DNA of 64,000 nucleotides from Molanna angustata (lineage: Eukaryota; Arthropoda; Insecta; Trichoptera; Molannidae). Of the stretch, positions 32,078 through 43,721 are shown in pieces. The notes beneath the pieces were generated by a model. That model made no database searches, was not told the DNA's origin, and saw nothing but the letters and a program-made list of their open reading frames with translations. Both the position numbers and the translations under genes were made by a program. Position 1 is the stretch's first letter. Each line of letters starts with the position of its first letter. The stretch lies in contig OY754981.1 of NCBI GenBank assembly GCA_963576475.1, forward strand, positions 31,720,132-31,784,131, in the 5' to 3' direction.

Positions 32078-32199
32078 AGAACCAATTGTTTTTTTCACAA
32101 TTTTGTCACATGACTCATTTTTGATAATATGTAACAACGATATAATAAAAATATAAATAATTACATATAAAACGAAAACAATAAAGATGAGAGGGGGGG

Positions 32200-32640
32200 G
32201 GGGCAAAGATAGGATAAGGAGACAAATTGAAGTGTTATGTGTAAGGAAATGATTCCTCAGATTTCTTTTGAAAGTGGGAAGTGTTAATGAAACTCGAAGT
32301 TTCGATGGGATGTGATTCCAAAGACGAGCTGCTTGTATTTGTGTACTTGTGGAGAAAGATGTGGTGAAAAAGGAAATATTGTGTACTGGGATACTGAGCG
32401 TTCTTTCAGTATTTGAACGAAGAGGCAACTCATGTTCTGAGAGGAAGTGAAATTGATTTCGTAGATAAACTGGAGCGTTGGAGTATAGAAACGTATATAG
32501 AAGTGTGAGGGTATGTAGGTTACTACGTTGCCTGATTGTCATCCACCTTAAAGGGGATCGGTATTCCGATATGTGGTCATTTTTTTTTTCAATATAAAAA
32601 ATATAGAACAAATGTGTTTTGTAATCGCTCCAGCTTATCC
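32200..32640 (-). pseudogene. LINE RT C-terminal relic
   Basis: The minus frame (32668-32042) reads RSPLRWMTIRQRSNLHTLTL, then NQFHFLSEHELPLRSNTE and QIQAARLWNHIPSKLRVSL followed by FKRNLRNHF. AARLWN.IPS.LR....FK is the usual C-terminus of CR1/L2/Jockey-type non-LTR proteins. The first 30 or so codons and the hydrophobic tail after THNTS come from flanking DNA. The polymerase core is missing. Confidence 0.7.
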
Positions 32641-32835
32641 AACTGTCGATTCGTTCATGAGAATTCAATTCTCTTAATGAATCGACATTATTAAGCCAAG
32701 ATGCGTGTACGAAGGAACATTTTGTATGGTGTAGTGGACTTTTTGCATGCTAATAACACCAACTAGAGGCCTCGCAGCATATATGTTCCCATACATGGAT
32801 TTACTCAGAATTCGGAGTAGAACATTTTATGTGAG

Positions 32836-32914
<79 letters not shown>

Positions 32915-33673
32915 CTTATAACTTTTGATCCGCTCAATTTACAGAGCCAAAATTTCAGAATATATAAACAGTTATAGGCTTACAAAACTTTTATACTCAG
33001 AATTCCGAATTTTTGCTTTAAACAGGGGTTATCAACTTTTGAATTTTTACTTTATTTTTCCATATACCTCAGAAACCATAAAAGCTAGAACGCTGAAAAT
33101 TGGTACAAATATAGACAAAAACAAAATCTCAAATTACTTTATTCAAAAAAATTACAGGGTTTCTCAGACATTTTTTATTAAGAAAAATATTTTTTTATGA
33201 TAAATTTATGAGTTTAACTGTCCATATTTCCAAAACTTTTACAATTATCGAAAAAAGCCGAAACACCCCAACTAGATAATTTAATTTTCTATAAAAAAAT
33301 ATTTAAATTGTAGTAGAAGATCTAAATTTTTTTTAACCTTTTTTTTAAAAATTGAATTTAGTGACGACATCGCTTCATACATTTTGTATGGCAGTCGCCT
33401 ATACACAATATCTAAGAAGACTTAATAGTTTGATACTTCATCTCCAAACATACATACATACCATCATGCTATTTTCATATTCTGGGTAGGAAAAAAGGAT
33501 CTTCCTCCATACTATCCTATCTTGACATACATACCTACATATGTTGTATAGAAAACAAAATATCTGAAAATATTCAATAATTTATATTTATGGGTTTATA
33601 GTTTGGTACATATTCTTCAACTAAACATACTATCGCTATCGACAGTTGGATCTCATGTGTTACATGCAACTAG
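32638..33673 (+). mobile_element. Helitron-like non-autonomous element, copy 2
   Basis: It starts A|TCCAACTGTCGATTCG (32638) and ends CATGCAACTAG|T (33673), between host A and T. Close to the 5-prime end, TGTCGATTC...GAATCGACA with GAGAATT-C-AATTCTC forms a long hairpin. The inverted 13-mer ATCGACAGTTGGA lies 24 bp before the 3-prime end. The interior contains a long (GT)n run (about 32837-32911). Frames in it (32747-32977, 32925-33200) are also seen in sister copies only as non-coding DNA. Confidence 0.7.
32837..32911. repeat. (GT)n microsatellite
   Basis: About 37 GT units inside Helitron-like copy 2. The other copies carry shorter, interrupted GT tracts at the same place, so the tract belongs to the element and has expanded here. 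Confidence 0.95.
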
Positions 33674-34102
33674 TAAAATATTGGATGAAAAGTACGCTTT
33701 AAAATTAATACGTTATACTTGTATTTTGAAGATAAGAATAATATTTAGAGACGGAATTTGAAGTAATGTACATAGAAAGATATATCTACCTCATCTACAT
33801 TAATATGTGGTTTCCCATTATTCTAACTTATGAGACTATTTCAAACCGTTTGGGTTGAGATTTCTTCTTCATATTATTATTATTATTATGTTAGGTAGGT
33901 ATATGAGAGGGAAATGATTCCTCCGGGAATTGCTTAACACCACTAGGACTAGGATGATGACCCTGACCATTAGGTACATAATATAATACTTCATGGCTTC
34001 AGATTAAAATCTCTTCCTTTGCAATGTCTTTTTAATACTGTAAACTTCATTTTTTTTCACAGTAAATAAGGTATCGTATAAGAATAATGCTTCCAATTAT
34101 AA
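33674..34102. other. Intergenic DNA without a gene
   Basis: An (ATT)n run lies at about 33871-33889. Nothing else is recognised. Confidence 0.4.
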
Positions 34103-34330
34103 GTCCCGTAAGAGCTGGGTAATCGAAAACACAACAGGCAACAATAACATCTCACATAGTTCAGCAATGAAGTTCACCATCACACATTCTGAATGTAGTG
34201 TTTGTAAGAGGCGGGTATTAGAAAATACAACAGGCAACAATAACATCTCACATAGTTCAGCAATGAGGTTCACCACCCATTCTGAATGTAATGACTTTTT
34301 AGTTGTGACGAGGCTCGTGAGATGCACCGA
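34103..34330. repeat. Tandem duplication of a dispersed repeat, about 97 bp, two copies
   Basis: GTAAGAG.TGGGTAATCGAAAA, CAACAGGCAACAATAACATC and CACATAGTTCAGCAATGA occur twice in succession, followed by CACCA...CATTCTGAATGTA. A related single copy is in reverse at 30365-30440. It is not coding. Confidence 0.75.
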
Positions 34331-34489
34331 TGTGTCGCGTTTTATTTTATTACTAGCTGAGTAGGGCTTGCAGCCAGCTTTAACGCCGCGCGGTAAACGA
34401 CCGCCTCCGGCGGTTCGTGCGCGTTTGTTAGTAAATCCTTAACCTAAATGAAGCGAAGCTTTTAAGGTAGGTACTTATAAAATATATCT

Positions 34490-34605
34490 TTATTCCGATT
34501 TACTAGTGTTTCCAGTGTAGAGAAGCAATATTTACACGAAAAATATATTTACATTTCTCCTCTAATGGGGCTTACCAACTGTAGGTACTACGGCGGTCAG
34601 CACAG
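34490..34605 (-). repeat. Decayed SINE copy
   Basis: In minus orientation it has the GACCGCCGTAG start, GTTGGTAAGCC and AGAGGAGAAATG body strings, and GCTTC...GGAAACACTAG near its 3-prime side, in the same order as the SINE at 30496-30712. Most of the tRNA-like part, including the B box, is deleted. Confidence 0.5.
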
Positions 34606-34989
34606 GGTAACATTTTTTTGAAAATTCGCTGATGGATGTCGAAAAAGCAACCATTTGAAAGGATTTCTTTATACGATTTTTATTTTTGTAATAATTTTTT
34701 TTGTATATTTTAGGCGTTTCCTGGGAAAATGACAATTTTTTTCCGTTATGTGTATAATATTATTTATATATTAAAAAAAAACTTCCAACTTTGGCAAGGC
34801 GATCTGCACCTGTTAATAATGAATTTAAAAGTTCGCCGATATCTGTATCTGGTAGTTTTCTTACTCAGATATAATAAATGAATACACGCGTTTCACTTAA
34901 CACAGTTTATTACAATAAGCAGTAATTACTTAATATTAACAGAGAGAAGTACAATTAATCAGTTATATATGAATGAACCACAACGTGAG

Positions 34990-35695
34990 AGTACTAAAAC
35001 TGGTATGGTCCCATATGACTGCAAAAAAGCGGTCATCCACCCAATTCCTAAAAAAGGTGATCGCTCCAACCCATCTAACTACCGACCCTTCGCTATTACT
35101 TCTGTACTCTCCAAAATAATGTAAAGGGTACTAAACACCAAGTTGATCACATACCTCGAAGCAAACAAAATTTTAAGCGACCGCCAATATGGATTTCGTG
35201 GAAACCGATCTTGTGGCGATCTACTCGCGTATGTGACATCCGTTTGGGGTCGAGTTATGGAACGCTTTGGAGAAGCTCAAACTGTCGCCCTTGTCGACCT
35301 TGAAAGCTTTCGACCGGGTTTGGCACCGAGGTCTCTTAATGAAACTCCCTTCTTATGGACTACCCCAGTCTCTGTGTACTTGGATTGCGAATTTTTTAAA
35401 AGATCGTGAAGTCATAACTGTAGTGGACAGTTGCTCTTCCTCTCCCCATTCCATCAATGCGGGAGTCCCTCAAGGGTCCATTCTATCTCCAACCCTATTC
35501 CTCCTACATATTAATGACTTACTCTTACGCGCCCCCATCCACTGTTACGCTGATGACAGCACAGTCCATGACAATTTCTCTTTTGACAAACCTCCTAAAC
35601 AGAGTGAAATATCAGAAGCCCGGAAAGACCTTCATCAAAGTAAAATGGACCCAAATCCTAATAGCTGGCGTCCCCTACGTGGACATGTTAAAAAA
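34990..35695 (+). pseudogene. Jockey-like LINE reverse transcriptase relic
   Basis: The plus strand reads VIHPIPKKGDRSNPSNYRPF, a stop near 35123, LITYLEANKILSDRQYGFRG, then after a frameshift near 35300 KAFDRVWHRGLLMKLPSYGL, NAGVPQGSILSPTLFLLHIN and CYADDSTVHDN. The YADD catalytic box and the GVPQGS...P motif are intact, but the stop, the frameshift and the loss of the endonuclease and C-terminus make it inactive. The element would have encoded a target-primed RT. The frames 35143-35409 and 35267-35908 are its two pieces. Confidence 0.8.
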
Positions 35696-36362
35696 AAAAC
35701 TATAGTTTATCAATGCAAAAAGCCCCCAACAAAACCCCGACCTACCTTTATATTCAATCCCGAATATTTCCGAATCATCTATTCGTATGATCTTGTCCTC
35801 CGCTATACACATTGCCTGATACCAGGCGCAACATCAATATATTATACATGTCGTAAAAGCATAATGGATTTCTTCATACATTTATCGTTATTTAATTTAT
35901 TTTTCTAGGCGTTTCCGGGAATATAATTAAAGTGTATAATATTATCTATCTATTAACAAAAAATCAATACAATCGACGTTGAAAACCATTTGTTAACAAT
36001 TACCTAAAATTTAAATAAATAGTAAAAACATTCTCCGAGAAATGAAAGTTACGTTTGTTTCTAATAAATGACAACTAAAAGATTGGCGCAATCCATGAAA
36101 TAATGTACTCAATAAATTGTAAGATTTTTATAAATAAATAAATGCTAGCGAAGCAAATCTGGTCCACGAAGCCAAATGGAACTTTTGTACAGCGTAAATA
36201 GCAGACACTCTTGTCCCGAATTTTTTGACCTCGTGATATTCAGATCCAATCACGGTGGGAACGAAATCAAAATAAAATAACACCATGATGGTGTGAATTA
36301 TAAAGTAGTGTGTAATGCACACCCGCACACCTGTGTCGCTGGTTACCCCATATTGTAGGATT
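35696..36362. other. AT-rich DNA without a gene
   Basis: A block at about 35898-35960 (CTAGGCGTTTCCGGGAA and GTGTATAATATTATCTAT) repeats one at 34718-34785 in direct orientation, on the other side of the LINE relic. No gene is supported. Confidence 0.4.
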
Positions 36363-36788
36363 ATAGTGTGATGACATATATGTAGGTATGAACCTATGTA
36401 AATTTGTTATAGATATTTTACATACCGACCAAAATAGTGTGATGACATATATGTAGGTATGAACCTATGTAAATTTGTTATAGATATTTTACATACCGAC
36501 CAAAATAGTGTGATGACATATATGTATATATGAACCTATGTAAATTTGTTATAGATATTTTACATACCGACCAAAATAGTGTGATGACATATATGTATAT
36601 ATGAACCTATGTAAATTTGTTATAGATATTTTACATACCGACCAAAATAGTGTGATGACATATATGTATATATGAACCTATGTAAATTTGTTATAGATAT
36701 TTTACATACCGACCAAAATAGTGTGATGACATATATGTATATATGAACCTATGTAAATTTGTTATAGATATTTTACATACCGACCAAA
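36363..36788. repeat. Tandem repeat, 71-bp unit, six copies
   Basis: Units begin at 36363, 36434, 36505, 36576, 36647 and 36718, and contain ATAGTGTGATGACATATATG, GAACCTATGTAAATTTG and TTTTACATACCGACC. Copies 1-2 have GTAGGTATG where copies 3-6 have GTATATATG, so the array grew from two sub-types. It is not coding. Confidence 0.95.
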
Positions 36789-38200
36789 ATCCTTTTCACG
36801 CTTTATTTTAGTTTAAAATTATATTTTATCTATCATTGAAAAGCTCTTATTAATGAATGTAGATGGTCCTCATCATCAATTTCAATATTATTATTAGGTA
36901 CATATATCAATTTCAATGAATGGCCATTGAAGAAAATTAAGCGTTATGGGATTCACTTGGGAACAATAATGTTAAAAAGTATTTCAAAAAATAAAAAAAC
37001 CCAAGTAATTGAATCGCAAAATAATACCACTTGTATCTCTCTTCAGGCAATTTGCTTTCGGAACGAAATATATATTCTTTTTATAAGTGAACGTTTAAAT
37101 TTTAATTTAAGACCGTTTGCCGTCTGATATTATACATTACATATTCTTGTACGAAGCGGAGTTTTTTTATTTTTTGAACGTTTGGTATAATTGTGCTATT
37201 ATGTTATTATAAGAGAGATTCAAAAATATATATATTTATGTTCCTTTCGGTGTTGCTGATGTTAATGTTGATGAAATCATAAAAAAAATATATAATGAAA
37301 ACAATTCAGCTTTAAGAATGTACTTCACATATATGGTATTAATATGAAGTCAAAGGCCTTTAAATTTGTGGCTGCAGAGAGGATACAAATTATCATTCTA
37401 GTGTATGGATAACATAATACACCATACATACAAAATCATCATGACGTATCTCAATTTATGCATTATCTACACGATAATGATACCCGTTGAGAATTTTTTG
37501 AAAATAATACGTTTACCAATTGTGAATTAGTATATATGTAGTTGCCGTTAGGTAAACTTCTTGAGCATTTTCGCCGTGACATCATAATCTCTTCCAACAT
37601 ATTCATTCTCTCAAAGGTTCTTATAAAACATATGTAAGTATCATTATTTTTTGAACTGCGTGTGAGAATTGTATAATAAATGTATATTTATATAACATGT
37701 TGGTAAAGATGCCGGCAAATTTCTTGATCCTACTAGTCGTGGAGTGTAGGGGTTTCCACATATACCAACCTAGCAAAAATACACAAATTTGCGTTCTGTG
37801 CACCTAAATTCTGTGGGTTCAAGTTGTTTTAAGATAGCTACAATAATTTATATATTTATTTACAAAACACATAATAATTTATATATTTATACGGCATAAG
37901 CCATTTATTTGTTACAATAGGTATACACTTACAATAATTAATTACCTACACACAAAGATGAACTATAGAAACAAATAAAAATATAGACATTAATGAAATA
38001 TAAAAACATAGAATATAGATTCAGATAAAATATAAATATAAAGATTTAGATAAAAACACAGATTAAGATAAGATAGATTATTTTTATTACCACTGAACAA
38101 GTAAGTAAAGCATCTGTCATATCTGGATGTTTGAAAAATATGATCTGGAAAAATAAACACATGCGTATTGACAGTAACGTCAGAATATAATAGGACATGT
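36789..38200. other. AT-rich DNA without a recognised gene
   Basis: Short frames (36927-37127; 37621-37803 on the minus strand) show no motif. ATAATTTATATATTTAT occurs twice near 37840-37890. No gene, RNA or element end is supported. Confidence 0.4.
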
Positions 38201-38204
38201 GTGC

Positions 38205-38600
38205 GACCGATCATGACGTATGCTGTGGAAACACGAGCAGATACCGTACAAACCAAGAGGCTCCTAAGGACAACGGAGATGAAGGTCCTAAGGTCAATCA
38301 CTGGTAAAACTCTCCGAGATTGTGTTCGCAATGTTCAAATAAGGAAAACATGTGAATACAGGACATCGTTCGATGGAGTAGATCCAGAAGAAGACATTGG
38401 AGGGACCACGTAGCCAGGATGGATATTGATAGACTTGTATATATAGCAGCGAACGAAATTCCTTCTGGCCGCCGCCGTCTACCCGGTAAACCACCCAAGA
38501 GATGGAAGGATAGCTGGACTTCGTCATCCCAGGAGGCGTAGTTTCTGAAAAAACAGACCAAATAGGTCTACAAAATGAAGAAGAAGAAAAAGACCACTGA
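38205..38600 (+). pseudogene. LINE RT C-terminal relic (MTYAVETRADT-type), best copy
   Basis: The plus frame reads IMTYAVETRADTVQTKRLLR, MKVLRSITGKTLRDCVRNVQ and IRKTCEY, then after a frameshift GHHVARMDIDRL-like codons and RPPGKPPKRW-like codons, ending in a (GAA)n tract at 38577-38590. TYA.ETRADT and LR.ITGKTLRD are standard for a group of insect non-LTR RT C-termini. Frameshifts show it is dead. Other copies lie at 650-706, 5636-5965 and 60935-61165 (minus). Confidence 0.7.
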
Positions 38601-39425
38601 ATATCTTCACTACTCATTTTCCATCTTTTCGAGACGTTTCAAACTTAAACCTCTGCACCACGGTTATATAAAACCCCTAATAAATTACTATTCAAACGTC
38701 AGAAAGAGGTTGAGTTCAGCTTTATAGATAGATAACCTTTTATAGAATGTTTCTGGCCGACTTCGCGAAAGTATTAGCATTCAAATTTATTGTATTTGAT
38801 AAGGTAGAAAGTTCAATACAACCAATCTTGGAAACATACACGAAATTGCAAGCCCACGCTTTATTATTGTTATATAAGGTCTGCCTACGCGTCAATTTAA
38901 TGGGAGATTACAACTCGCATTATTAACATATAGGTCCGAATGCAGAGTCCTACCTAAATACTAAATTCTAAATACTAACCATGTTTTCATTGCACAGTCG
39001 CTTACTTAAGTTAGGGGATCACGTGGCTTCCTAACTGGAGGATGCTAAGACGTTTTTCTATGAGAATTGCATTGCAGAGACATATGTATCTAAATACTTA
39101 GCGCATGCGCATAAACTAACATTTGCGAATTGTCAAAAAGGAAGGTTGATAGCGAGGAACCTTACGAGTGGTTTAATACTAAAATACGAAATTTTTCGAT
39201 GGATGATGATTTTATCGGCTTCGTTGAATATGTATTTGGTAATTTTGTCAAATCAAATACTAAACAGAGTATTCAGCGATCCATACGAGATGCCGAAAAT
39301 TCGGTGGAATTTCAAAAAAATCGTGACATCGAGAATGTGAAGTTGGTTACATATGTTTGTGTTGTTTTAGCATGGAAGTGACAGGCAAATGTCATTTCCA
39401 TACATTGAGCTATCTTTAAATGACA
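38601..39425. other. Intergenic DNA with one unrecognised open frame
   Basis: A frame at 39130-39381 starts at a TTG, not an ATG, and reads KRKVDSEEPYEWFNTK and then DDDFIGFVEYVFGNFV. The composition is protein-like and acidic, but no domain is recognised and no splice context was established. It may be a fragment of a host or transposon gene. Nothing else is seen. Confidence 0.3.
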
Positions 39426-39510
39426 CGTTGTCTGGGGGGGTTGAACGGATTAACATGGAGGCGGGCCACACAAAGAGTGATTGATGACAGGCACTATCCT
39501 CATTAATGAC
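39426..39510 (+). pseudogene. RTE-type LINE C-terminal scrap
   Basis: The plus strand reads RLNGLTWRRATQRVIDDRHY, then PH and a stop, matching NRLAWRRAIRVATDYSRYPQ at the end of the RTE protein at 16270-18024. About 25 codons remain. Confidence 0.65.
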
Positions 39511-39547
39511 GATAAGGATAAGAGAGAAAATGTATGTAAGTACGTAT

Positions 39548-40164
39548 AAAGGCTAGCGTCCATACAGGCGCATCAGAAGGATTTATTTGTGGCCAATCAG
39601 ATTGCCGACACAACTGTCATTTGGATTTGTTGACAATTTTCTATTGAAAATGCAAATAATACAAATGATTCTTTGGCTTAGTAATCTCATGATCGGCTAA
39701 AGTACATTATTTTATTCAATGAAAATTAACTAGAATAAATTTAAAAAATATATAGCCAATAGCCTTTTATAGGATATACCAACATATATTATCTTAATAT
39801 CAAATTTCATCCAAAATCTTTCAGCCGTTTTCACGTGATTGCTGAGTAAAAAACATCTATGCATCCCAAGATTCGAATTTGTATTATAGTGGTTTATTTA
39901 AATATAGCTTAAACATTTTGAATGACAATTTTCTCTAAGAATGGCGATATGATATCACCAAAGAAAATGCACATACAAAAATGACAGATCCGAACAGATT
40001 ATTGCTTCTCTTAGCAACGGCGCGGCGTCGGCATTCCGACGATCCGATGCGCGCGCTCCGTTCGCTGCCAATCAGTGGACGCACTTGTATGAATTCCTAT
40101 ACAAATAATTCTAAAATCCGTCTGATGCGCTCCGTCCCCTGCGTCCCGTATTGACGCTAGCTTT
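39548..40164. mobile_element. Inverted-repeat DNA element (GCTAGCGTC ends)
   Basis: The left end AAAGGCTAGCGTCCATAC and the inverted right end AAAGCTAGCGTCAATACGGG share GCTAGCGTC.ATAC, followed on both sides by GCGCATCAGA and GGATTT. The right arm is GC-rich (GGCGCGGCGTCGGC near 40020-40033). The middle contains a segment (39690-39880) with TTCAGCCGTTTTCACGTGAT, typical of an RTE 3-prime region. No transposase frame is present. The target duplication is not clear. Confidence 0.6.
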
Positions 40165-40732
40165 AAAACGGTCACATAAAATCATTCGTCGCCTTTGATT
40201 CGTTTGTACGGAGGTCTTTCAAAGATAAAACTGAATTACTTATGTAGGTGAAGCAAATATTTTGTTGGAAATGGCAAGTTTGTAGTTCTGGGCAATGAGC
40301 GTGGCAAGGTTGTGTGTATGTACGTAGCTATACATCACCGGACGGAGCAAAGGGTCCAGATTGTAAATAAATCCGTTCAAACAAACTCGTTCCAGTAGCA
40401 TCTTTTCTCATTTGGGCTAAAAAGGTCGAAGTTTTGCGTAAGATAAAAGGGTTTGAGGTCATATTGAAAACAGGATAAGCCCATCTACTTGAACCACATA
40501 GTCTTCATACTCTTGTATCTACTTATTATATACCTACCTACACATCTATCTTCAGTCAATTTGTTTTTATTTCTCAAAAAATAAACCTACTGGATTATTT
40601 TCCTTATTTAGACCTTAAGCAAATCATATCTTGTAGCATATCTGGATATGGGTTTTTTTATTTAATTCTCTAAGGAAAAAAAATTCTAAGGAGACAGATA
40701 AATCTACATAATATTTCCTAAAAATATTGTTG
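40165..40732. other. Intergenic DNA without a gene
   Basis: No gene, repeat or RNA is recognised. Confidence 0.4.
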
Positions 40733-40996
40733 TTACAATGTTGTTAATTACAACAAAATAACGATGTAATTTATTACTATTATGAGGCAAAACTAGTGAT
40801 AATTTCACAGTAAGATAGTCGTTACCAAATATGTGCAGATGTGACTAATTCTAAAAAATAGCACGATGTTATTTATAACTTTTCTGAGACAACACCAGTA
40901 GTAATTTCATAGTAACATATTCGCCACCTAATTTGTGCAGATGTGACTAATTCCAAAAAATAGTACTATTTAATGTATTACTGTTCTGAGGCAACA
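40733..40996. repeat. Tandem repeat, about 101 bp, two to three copies
   Basis: GTGCAGATGTGACTAATTC recurs at 40833 and 40934, each preceded by a TAATTTCA-AGTAA block and followed by AAAAAATAG.AC. A partial third copy ends near CTGAGGCAACACTA. The copies are diverged, so the duplication is old. Confidence 0.7.
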
Positions 40997-41085
40997 CTAT
41001 GTATGTATGTGATGGCATACATTAAATTTTTTTCATACGAATACATAATTATGTAGATATATATTTATATTTCTATAAAAAAAAG

Positions 41086-42264
41086 TTTAATACCATATCA
41101 AGATAGGATAAAGTGGAGTTCAGCCCAGTTTTCCTACCCCGAAAAGAACAGACTGAAAAAACTGCTTAATGTAATGCATGTTTGTAAAAAAATTAAGTAA
41201 CAAACTAAAAGAGTCCCCGTAGATATATATTACCCCCTATTCAGTTACTATTGTAACTAAAATAGGAACGTTCTAAAATTGTAGATTTTAGATTTACGGT
41301 CTTATTTCAGCGTTATAAAATATCAACTTGGAATAAATGGAATAGGAACGTACCTATATTGGCCGGAACGTTCTTTAAAAGTTACTGAATTAGACGTATT
41401 TTGAATAATTATGAAAATAATAAAAATTTTATCATTTTCATAATTATTCAAAATACGTATAATTCAGTAACTTTTCAATAACGATCCGCCCAAAATAGGT
41501 ACGTTCATATTGCATTTAGTCTAAGTTGATATTTTATAACGCTGAAATAAGACCGTAAATCTAAAATCTACAATTTTAGTATGTTCCTATTTTAGTTACA
41601 ATAGTTACTGAATAGGGGGTATTGTGTATTATGTCATACAAATTGAATGAAACGATATTATCACTAAATTCAATTTTTACAAAAAATAATAAAAAAATTA
41701 TGAGATGTACCACAATGCAAATATTTTTTATAGAAAATTAATTGATCTAGTAAGGGTGTTTCGGAGTTTTTTGATATCATTTATTTTTTTGAAACAAAGG
41801 GTGTTTAGTACAGAAATTTGATAAAAAAAATTGAGAAATTCTGGTACGTATTCAAAAATATTTGTTTTATATTTGAGATAATGTAATTTTTTTTTTGAGA
41901 TATGTGAGAATATAACAAAGAAATCAATTTTTGATCAGCCCTGACTGTAACAAAATTCAAAATTCTGAGTATTAAAGTTTTGTAAGCCTAAAACATTCAA
42001 TATTTTCTGAAATTTGTACATCAAGCGGATAAAAGGTTATAAGGGACACATACAGCCACACTAAATGTTCTACTTCGAATTCTGAATTCATCCATATATA
42101 TGACGAATAATATGCTGCGAAGCCTCTAAGTTGGTGTTTTTTGACTTGAAATTTAAAAACCATGAAAAATGTTGACCAGGCTAAACAAAATCTTGCGAAT
42201 CTTGGCTTGAAACTTTGTCGATCTGTTAAGAGAAATAAATTCTCTTGAACAATCGACAGTTGGA
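41086..42264 (-). mobile_element. Helitron-like element, copy 3, interrupted by a MITE
   Basis: On the minus strand it begins A|TCCAACTGTCGATTG (42264) and follows copies 1 and 2 through the GGCTTCGCAGCAT, CTTATAACCTTTT and TGAATTTAGTGA blocks. The palindromic MITE at 41233-41619 splits it; similarity resumes beyond the MITE (ATCAAGATAGGATA at 41095-41110). The 3-prime CTRR end is not recognisable. Confidence 0.6.
41233..41619. mobile_element. Palindromic MITE (CCCTATTCAGT family), copy 2
   Basis: Its ends CCCCCTATTCAGTTACTATT and, inverted, CCCCCTATTCAGTAACTATT are flanked by TA on both sides (41231-41232 and 41620-41621). Arms of about 180 bp meet near 41435. It matches the copy at 22409-22799. 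The TA lies at a point where sister Helitron-like copies are continuous, confirming insertion into copy 3. Confidence 0.85.
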
Positions 42265-42779
42265 TAAATGAATGATATAAAATACTTAATATATTTATCA
42301 ATTACGAACGCTGTATAATGTTGATAGGATTTACCTAGTGACATCTGTCGAATTATCCGTAAATCAAATTGTGGTACCGGGTCAGTAAACTATTATTTAG
42401 TATTCACCGAAGGGTTTTAATCGTATTATTTTCCGAGTCACTTAGCGCCATCTATCGTTCATCACAAATACCTACCTACGTACAACAGATTTATTAATGA
42501 CATTAGCGCCAAAAATGTGGTTTATTTTGATTTTCATTGAAATCGTAAAATAAAAATAGTTTTTAACTTCAAGTACAGCATGAAAAATACAAAATAAATT
42601 GAAATAAATAACATGAATAAGAAATGAATAACAATGACTTGATATTTTGTAGATGAACGTCAACAGGCTGAAAAAGGAGTGAGTAGTGGACACCACTCTC
42701 CACTCTACTACATACCTACATAAGTTTGCGTATTAAAACAATATGAAAAACACATTTCGCTTATAATTTTCGCCAAACA
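42265..42779. other. Intergenic DNA without a gene
   Basis: Minus-strand frames in this stretch have no recognisable motif. Nothing is supported. Confidence 0.4.
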
Positions 42780-42925
42780 TCTTGAACGAGTTTCCGGTTG
42801 CGTAGAACCGGTTGTCGAACCTTGGGATACCTCCGATTTTATGGGGCGTACCGTGGAGTATGTTCCACACACTCTGACTCTGAATGTGCGGTCAGAAAGG
42901 AATGATTTTAATAGGTGAGTCATGG
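42780..42925 (-). pseudogene. Jockey-like LINE RT fragment
   Basis: The minus frame reads LLKSFLSDRTFRVRVCGTYS, TVRPIKSEVSQGST and then decayed codons. FLSDR.F.V.V...YS..RPI.S.V.QGS is the segment just before the YADD box in Jockey-clade RTs. Fewer than 50 codons remain and the catalytic box is absent. Confidence 0.65.
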
Positions 42926-43721
42926 AGCGGGAGAGGCCAGCTTTTTCTTCGTTGATTTACGTGCAAATCGCCCCCCTTCTCGGCTAAAAGTTCAAGATAT
43001 TTGGCTATGTTCTTTGCAGAAATTGTTGTCTAACACCATAATGAAATAAAACCCAGTTGAAAAAGGATCACAAAATTAAACTTTATAGATAACTATAATA
43101 TGTTGAGACAAATTTGTGGAAATTCACCTCTTTTATTTCAAATTTTCCATCTTTTTTTTTATTTTCCAATATAGTTGAAATTTTCAAACGTGTAGACAAT
43201 TTTGCTCAACTTTGTGGAAATCCATTTGAAATAAAACAATCGGTTCCTTCTTCGAGTGAGTGTAGACTGCACAAATTAATAGATTAAAGTAATAGATTAA
43301 ATAGCACAAGCATTTTATGCTTTTTGGGAAAGAGAAAAAAAATCAGTGTACAAATTCAAATAATTGTTATATATATATATATATATTGTTGGATATGGTA
43401 CTTAATTAATTATAACATTTATGTAAGGTGGCAAACCACAAATATATGTATATGTTATTTCTGTCGGCATAGCAACGCCTTCTCTCTTGTAAACCATCCA
43501 GACTGACAACACAATATATTTATATCAAGAAAATATTGTGTTTTATTTTAATTTAATATGGTGTCAGGTGTTTATTGAATAAATAAATTTAAAAAAAAAG
43601 TACATAGTGTGTTTGTTTTAAAATTAATATTTAAAACTTTTAATATGCATTAAATAGACACATGCATATTTTTTATTCAGACATAATGGCTTTTAGTCAT
43701 TTTTAACATCCCATTATCGTT
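42926..43721. other. AT-rich DNA without a recognised gene
   Basis: A (TA)n run lies at 43369-43386. A short reading CRHSNAFSLVNHPD ending in a stop (43462-43505) may be the end of another LINE but could not be confirmed. Confidence 0.35.

Larger units (their letters stand above)
31662..32143. mobile_element. Inverted-repeat element containing a nested palindrome
   Basis: The left block (about 31664-31704) and right block (about 32108-32143) are inverted copies sharing ATATCGT, AAAAATGAGTCATGTGAC and a TATC linker. Between them lies a 219-bp palindromic insertion with its own target duplication (31859-32077). No coding frame is present. Confidence 0.5.

Noticed and set aside
39130..39381. 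Acidic 83-codon frame as a host gene
   Set aside because: It has no ATG start, no recognised domain and no clear splice sites. It lies next to LINE scraps, so it is reported only as an unrecognised frame in the intergenic note.
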